From: Hanleya hanleyi
Lineage: Eukaryota > Mollusca > Polyplacophora > Lepidopleurida > Hanleyidae
Assembly: GCA_036873755.1 (NCBI GenBank)
Contig: JAVTVY010020461.1
Span: 1 to 64,000, forward strand
Length of the DNA stretch: 64,000 nt
Direction of reading: 5' to 3'
Within the stretch, counting starts at the first letter, position 1. Each line of letters starts with the position of its first letter. The translations under genes were made by a program, and so were the position numbers. The notes under the pieces were generated by a model. It saw nothing but the letters and a program-made list of their open reading frames with translations, did not search any database and was not told the origin of the DNA. Shown in pieces: positions 58,213 through 64,000 of this stretch.

Positions 58213-58715
58213 CAAACATTGTTAAAATCATATTAGTGTACATTCTCAATATTTTTTCCAGTTGTGCTTGCGTTTTCATTTAGTGTTGATCCATAATTCT
58301 GGATTCCACTTCAAAATTGCTTTATAATACTCATAACATGCATTCAAGAATGTGTATTTTACATTAATAACAAATGACTTGAATGACTTTGGTGCTACTG
58401 GACCCAAATAATCTTTATTCCGTGAGCGGCACATGTTTGGTTTTTGCAGAGGGCACACCAATAACAGTAACATCACATTTCTATGATATTTCAATGCAAA
58501 TCATCCTGGTTATCGTCACATTCACTAATATCAGCAATACGCCAGTTGAATGTAGTGTAATATTTTTAAGATTTCTCTAATCAAACTTTTTCGCTAATGT
58601 CACAACAATTTTATACCATTCTACCCATTTAAATTATGAGGATAACCTCGGAATAGTGTCAGGATAACTTGATAACAATTTCTTTGCTAATCTGATGACT
58701 TTTCATTTTTTATAG

Positions 58716-58823
58716 ATTACTGCCAGAAGAAGTTTCCCTGTACCAGCAAGGTGATTTTGGACGCGATGAAATCAAAATTGAATGGGGAGCTAAAAAGTTA
58801 TAAAAGACACTTGATCTGCTGAG
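58716..58823 (+). pseudogene. BEN-domain C-terminal exon, right copy
   Basis: After TTTATAG the frame reads DYCQKKFPCTSKVILDAMKS then KLNGELK and stops in TGA. Compared with the exon at 7653, the KKFP and AMKSKLNGE residues are kept while third-codon bases vary, the sign of past selection on this frame. No BEN first half was found between 57.6 and 58.7 kb. Confidence 0.5.
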
Positions 58824-59149
58824 AAAAACATGGATGCCTTGGACTTTGGATGCTACGTGCATGTGCTGGTTGCTATTCCCTATAAATGTTTCTATTTTAT
58901 ACAATGAAATGTATGACATGACAACATAATAATCCCTTGTGTGTATACATGTAGCTGTATATACGTTTCTGTTTTGTGTGTATAGCTGTCTATACGTTTC
59001 TGTTTTATACAATAAAATGTATGAAATGAATGCATATAATTTGTTATGTTGACTCTCTCATTCGACACGAAACGTTTCATCGTAAACCTGCAGTATATTG
59101 GACAACCCTGCACAACCATCCAGCATTATTCTATCTGTGTTAATTGACA

Positions 59150-59583
59150 GCCCTGTAGGACAACCCTGTAGGATCCTGAAGGACGGTCTTGTAAGATCGT
59201 GTAGGACAGTCTTGTAGGATCTTGTAAGATCCTACAGGACAGTCTTGTAAGATCCTGTATGACAGTCTTGTAAGATCTTGTAGGATCCTGAAGGACGATC
59301 TTGTAAGATCCTGTAGGACAGTCTTGTAGGATCTTGTAAGATCCTGTAGGACAGTCTTGTAAGATCCTGTAGGACAGTCTTGTAGGATCTTGTAAGATCC
59401 TGTAGGACAGTCTTGTAAGATCCTGTAGGACAGTCTTGTAAGATCCTGTAGGACAGTCTTGTAGGATCTTGTAAGATCCTGAAGGACAGTCTTACAAGAA
59501 AAGTGCCAAAATCTTACAAGACTGTCCTACAAGATCTTACAGGACACTTTCTTGTAAGATCTTACAAGAATTTTTGGTAAGGG
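59150..59583. repeat. Palindrome array, right copy
   Basis: Mirror of 15598-16018. It ends GAATTTTTGGTAAGGG directly before the small ORF. Confidence 0.88.
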
Positions 59584-59584
59584 T

Positions 59585-59929
59585 TTGCACGAAACTCCCC
59601 ATTCTAGCGTCGCCTATCCGGAGAAACTTGCCCTACCACCACCCTGCTCGACATCCACTGCTTTGCATGACCGGTCAACGATCCTCCCAGCGATGGACAA
59701 CGCTGTGGCGACAACCAGCGCCGCCACACTAGCAGTGGAAGGGGCACAACCCTCTGCGGATCTCGACCATGACAGTGTCGACTGGGATCAATTCTTTGGC
59801 GAACCCATGGACATTATACCATCGGCAGCAGTTAACAACTGTTTAGTAAATAATACTCTCCAGTCACATCCAGCCCCAATATTCCAAAATTATAAAATTG
59901 GCAAAGTAGAAATAATCATCCGTAAATAA
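59585..59929 (+). CDS. Small unknown ORF, right copy
   Basis: Identical to the ORF at 15249-15593. It has no ATG until 59693 (78 codons from there), and the frame is open back to the array border. The composition is acidic in the centre with a basic C-terminus (KVEIIIRK). Unknown function; it could be the last exon of a gene cut by the palindrome array. Confidence 0.3.
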   Translation: MHETPHSSVAYPEKLALPPPCSTSTALHDRSTILPAMDNAVATTSAATLAVEGAQPSADLDHDSVDWDQFFGEPMDIIPSAAVNNCLVNNTLQSHPAPIFQNYKIGKVEIIIRK

Positions 59930-60834
59930 AGCATAGTCACCAAGTACGTGTATTCTACATAATTATATCTCGAACGCGACGTTGAACCCTAATTACCCTC
60001 TTTCTCTTTCTCTTTCTCTCTCCCTCCATAATTATATCTCTACATGACTTAGGCCTAGCCCCTTTGGTGATACACTATTTGAAATGTTTACTTCCATTGA
60101 GCTGAGAAAGAAAACAAGAAAAACATGAGGCACCAGAGGTGCTACAACTCCTCAGCCCCTTAAAGAGTCTAGACCAACATGTTTTTATGAGTGTAGAAGT
60201 TTGGATAAATAGCAGTGAGTTATGGCATGTGAAAAGCAAACCCAAGCCACAACTCAGACAGATGAATGGATGGATACACTGACACACGGACGGACAGTCG
60301 GAATCCAGTATACCCTCAACTATGTACAGGGGTTTAACATCAGATTGATCTAATCAAAACCCCTCAGCTTTCCCCAAGTGACTGTGACCCATGTGTATTG
60401 TGAATTGGGGAAGAGATAGTTCAATGTGGGATGATCAAGATATACCGGTAGTACATTCAGGCATATAAAACAGTTCTAAATAGAAATTAATATATCAGTA
60501 AAGGGGCATAACTCTGTAAAGTAAGGGCCGAGGGAGCCACTTTCGATAGGCGTCGGACTTAGCACTACTGTTAAATAAGAATCGAGATGAATAAGGTGTA
60601 CCAAACACAGATCTGCAGATATAACTTGTACATTCAACTACAGATAACAAAATTGAAGATTATTACATCCGAAAGGGGCATAACTCCATAAGCCGAGGCG
60701 AGTAATCCTTTGTTGGCTTGTAGAATACAACACTATAAATAAGTTTCCAAAATATAGTAGCTATACCGAACACAGTTCTGCAGATATAGTTGGTTACATT
60801 CATGCATATAGGACAGAAATAGAAATTAAAATCG

Positions 60835-60945
60835 ATCGTAGAGGTCCATGTCCCCCGCTAACAGCACCAGTTATGGTGGATTACATCCACCATAACTGGC
60901 GCTGCTGCTGCGGGGGCCATGGATCTCTATGGTCGATTTTTTTTG
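60835..60945. other. Strong hairpin, right copy
   Basis: Mirror of 14243-14349, keeping CCCCCGC.AACAGC..CCAGTTATGG facing CCATAACTGGC.GCTGC. Both arms are well paired. Confidence 0.72.
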
Positions 60946-61074
60946 GTCGATGATATCTCATATCATTGATGAAGAGTATGATTTGAACATGGAGATATCG
61001 CTGATGAGCTTAACATAATCTAATACAGCGGATGGCACCCATATTGAATTATGCACATCCATAAAACATACTAC

Positions 61075-62995
61075 ATGACAACTGTCCTCTCACCAATGTC
61101 CATGCACTCCCCAAGTTTGAAGTCGATCAGTTGAATTATTCTAGAGTTGTTGTCCAGACAAAATGCAACTGCTTAAAATGCAACATAATCCAATATCGCT
61201 GGTAGATGGCAGCCAAATTGGCTTATGCTCGTTCATGAAACACAATCCTAACCGGGATCTCACCAAGGTCAAGGGACTCCCCAAGTTTGAAGTACATGTA
61301 GATCAGTTGAATCGTACTCCAGCTATTGTCCGGACAAGATCAAACTGCTTAAAATCCAATGAAATCCAGTATGGCTGATGGTGGCCATATTGGATTAAGC
61401 ACGTCCTTGAAAAACAATCCTAATCATCCTCTCAACAAGGTGAAGGCACTCCCCAAGGTATGAAGTAGATCGGTTGAATCGTTCTCGAGTTATTGTCCGG
61501 ACAAGATCCAACTGCTTATAATCCAATATGGCTGACGGCGGTCATATTCGATTAGGCACATTGCTAAAAAACAATCCCAATCGTCCTCTCACCAATGTCA
61601 AGGCACACCACAAAATTGAAGTTGATCGATTAAATCGTTCACGAGTTATTGTCCGGACAAGAAAATCTAAGATCCAACTGCTTAAAATCCAATATGGCTG
61701 ACGGCGGCCATATTGGATTATGCACATCGCTGAAAAAAAATCTCAACCGTCCTTTCACCGATGTCAAGGCACTCCCCAAGTTTGAAGTAGATCAGTTGAA
61801 TCGTACCCCAGTTATTGTCCAGACAAGATCAAACTGTTTAAAATCCAATGAAATCCAGTATGGCTGATGGTGGCCATATTGGATTAAGCACGTCCTTGAA
61901 AAACAATCCTAATCCTCCTCTCAACAATGTCAAGGCACTCACCACATATGAAGCAGATCGGTTGAATCATTCTCTAGTTATTGTCCGGACAAGATCCAAC
62001 TGCTTATAATCCAATATGGCTGATGGCGGCCATATTAGATTACGCACATTGCTGAAAAACAATCCCAACCGTCCTCTCACCAATGTCAAGGCACACCCCA
62101 AGTTTGAAGTTGATCGGTTAAATCGTTCACGAGTTATTGTCCGGACAAGAAATCTAAGATCCAACTGCTTATAATCCAATATGGCTGACGGCGGCCATAT
62201 TGGATTATGCACATTGCTGAAAAACAATCCCAACCGTCATCTCACCGATGTCAAGGCATTCCCCAAGTTTGAAGTAGATCAGTTGAATCGTACTCCAGTT
62301 ATTGTCCGGACAAGATCCAACTGCTTATAATCCAATATGGCTGCCGGCGGCCATATTAGATTACGCACATTGCTGAAAAAAATCCCAACCGTCCTCTCAC
62401 CAATGTCAAGGCACACCCTAAGTGTGAAGTTGATCGGTTAAATCATTCACGAGTTATTGTCCGGACAAGAAAATCTAAGATCCAACTGCTATAATCCAAT
62501 ATGGCTGACGGCGGCCATATTGGATTATGTACATTGCTGAAAAACAATCCCAGCCGTCCCCTCACCGATGTCAAGGCACTCCCCAAGTTTGAAGTAGATC
62601 AGTTGAATCGTACCCCAGTTATTGTCCGGACAAGATCCAACTGCTTATAATCCAATATGGCTGACGGCGGCCATATTAAATTACGCACATTTCTGGAAAA
62701 CAATCCCAACCGTCCTCTCGCCAATGTCAAGGCACACCCCAAGTTTGAAGTTGATCGGTTAAATCATTCACGAGTTATTGTCCGGACAAGAAAATCTAAG
62801 ATCCAACTGCTTATAATCCAATATGGTTGACGGCGGCCATATTGGATTATGTACATTGCTAAAAAACAATCCCAACCGTCCTCTCGCCAATGTCAAGGCA
62901 CACCCCAAGTTTGAAATTGATCGGTTAAATCGTTCACGAGTTATTGTCCGGACAAGAAAATCTTACGGAATAACGGAATCACAGAATTACGGACA
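61075..62995. repeat. Satellite array, right copy
   Basis: Mirror of 12190-14110, with GTTATTGTCCGGACAAGA at each unit and the same alternating dimers. Confidence 0.9.
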
Positions 62996-63106
62996 CCGGT
63001 GTTGCTACTAAGTAGCGGGGGACAAATATATCTGTAAAGGAGCAGAACTCTGTAAAATATGGGCTGAGAGAAGCCACTTTCAATAGGAATCTAACTTAGT
63101 ACTAGA

Positions 63107-63250
63107 TAAATAAGTGTTGAAAATTTGGTGGTTGTATCTCAAGCGGTTTTGCCTAAAATGTGTTAACGGACTGACGGACGGACGTACATGTCGGACGGAC
63201 GTACATGGCAATGACAATACCCCCGAGGCCAAAATGGCCGAGGGGTAAAA
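63107..63250. repeat. Element tail with terminal hairpin, only beside the right copy
   Basis: GGACGGACGTACATG occurs twice, followed by ATACCCCCGAGGCCAAAATG and GCCGAGGGGTA. Here CCCCCGAGGCC pairs with GGCCGAGGGG around a four-base loop. I associate such a hairpin tail with the ends of satellite-bearing non-autonomous elements of molluscs. The left copy lacks it. Confidence 0.5.
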
Positions 63251-63560
63251 AGTGATTAGATATCTACATATCTACGGGGGGGTGGGGAACATGTACAGTT
63301 GTGATTTATTGCCCTGGCCTGAAACTAAGTGTCGGACGGGTCTTTTGTTCATTTGTCCTCTGTTTATCTGTTGCCCCATATCCTGTCAAGCAGTTGATGT
63401 TAATGTGAAACAATTATTTTTAAAAAATATCCACAAAATATTATTCACAATTCAACCCCTGTTTTATATATTTTTAAGAAAAGAAATATAATTTTTTTAA
63501 ATGTTACACATGGCCCATGGGATGGAAGAAATAACTACAACCGGCTAGAGTTACTGAGCT
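63251..63560. other. AT-rich spacer, nothing supported
   Basis: Short frames only. Confidence 0.35.
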
Positions 63561-63564
63561 GTAT

Positions 63565-63930
63565 CACGATGGGATGGTATTTTCGGCTAAATATCGGAGC
63601 CAGTTCATCTCAGAGAAGTGAAATTCCCCACAGTATCTCTATGTAATTTGTGCATTTTTATTCTGAAATTCGAAGGAAATCTATTCCGAATCAAAACAAA
63701 CCTCCAATACCACACATGTTATTTTCATAGTGCCTAGTCACAATGTTACAAGATTGCAAGACCAACGTCATTGTGCTTTGGAAAAAAAAAAAAAAAAAAA
63801 CCCACGCGAGGTATTGGAGATTTTCTTTGATCCTGAACAGATTTCCTTCAAATACAGATACTGTGGAGAATTTCACTTCTCTAAGAAAAACTGGCTCCGA
63901 TAGCGGAAAATCACATCCCATCATCCCCTG
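63565..63930. mobile_element. Foldback / MITE, about 120-bp arms
   Basis: GATGGGATGGTATTTTCGGC, ATCGGAGCCAG, AGAGAAGTGAAATTC, CCACAGTATCT and GAAGGAAATCT on the left face AGATTTCCTTC, AGATACTGTGG, GAATTTCACTTCTCT, CTGGCTCCGAT and GCGGAAAATCACATCCCATC on the right. An A run (63782-63800) lies in the loop. Confidence 0.72.
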
Positions 63931-64000
63931 ACGAATCTCCGTTGGTAATGCATTCACGTCAGTGCAACAACAACAACAACAACAGTTCAACGATCATGTT

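Larger units (their letters stand above)
58060..63106. repeat. Right arm of the 5-kb inverted duplication
   Basis: Reverse complement of 12075-17105. The left border coincides with a CTCCTCAG splice acceptor. At the other end the sequence continues past 63106 into a tail (63107-63250) that is missing from the left copy. Gene direction in this copy matches the plus-strand exons at 57.2-57.6 kb, so this may be the original location. Confidence 0.88.

Overview
The window is animal nuclear DNA: AT-rich, with split genes, GT/AG intron borders, dense eukaryotic transposons, satellites and microsatellites. There are no operons or prokaryotic signals. My best guess is an aquatic invertebrate, probably a mollusc or another lophotrochozoan. 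The grounds are a SINE-tail-like core near 29.4 kb, satellite-bearing elements of the pearl / Helitron-like kind, many ACATGTA words, and retroelement families I associate with such genomes. I cannot name the species.

Layout. (1) 0-5.7 kb: the YIDD part of a reverse transcriptase on the minus strand, cut by the window edge, then a decayed multi-exon plus-strand gene of a large family I cannot name. (2) 6.6-11 kb: a tandem duplication, a two-exon BEN-domain fragment, an array of nested short palindromes, and a foldback element with about 440-bp inverted arms and a 9-bp target duplication. (3) 12.1-17.1 kb: a 5-kb block of satellite, hairpin, small ORF, palindrome array and BEN exon, present again in inverted orientation at 58.1-63.1 kb. 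(4) 17-31 kb: two copies of a retroelement 3' end, a foldback MITE, the last exon of a carbohydrate sulfotransferase (minus strand), a gag-like fossil, a piggyBac-type MITE, a SINE tail and two clusters of an AAACACTTT motif. (5) 32.0-43.1 kb: a nearly complete Ty3/gypsy retrotransposon with LTRs, primer-binding site, gag, protease, RT, RNase H and integrase. It carries several in-frame stops, and its left LTR holds a 2-kb satellite-filled insertion whose empty site survives in the right LTR. (6) 44.0-51.6 kb: a unit bounded by inverted arms that holds a THAP-domain gene and a convergent gene with a P2X7-like N-terminus; nested foldbacks and MITEs lie inside. (7) 51.6-52.2 kb: the first exon of the sulfotransferase. 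Its donor phase fits the exon at 20.7-21.5 kb, so regions 4 to 6 may lie in one intron of about 30 kb. (8) 52.2-56.3 kb: a hairpin cluster and a tyrosine-recombinase gene of DUF3504/Crypton type, cut by two insertions with clean target duplications and ending at another palindrome array. (9) 58-63 kb: the second copy of the 5-kb block.

Apart from the sulfotransferase, almost every protein-like segment here is a mobile element or a decayed gene of mobile-element type. The window is most informative as layered insertions: several nested events can be undone from the sequence alone.
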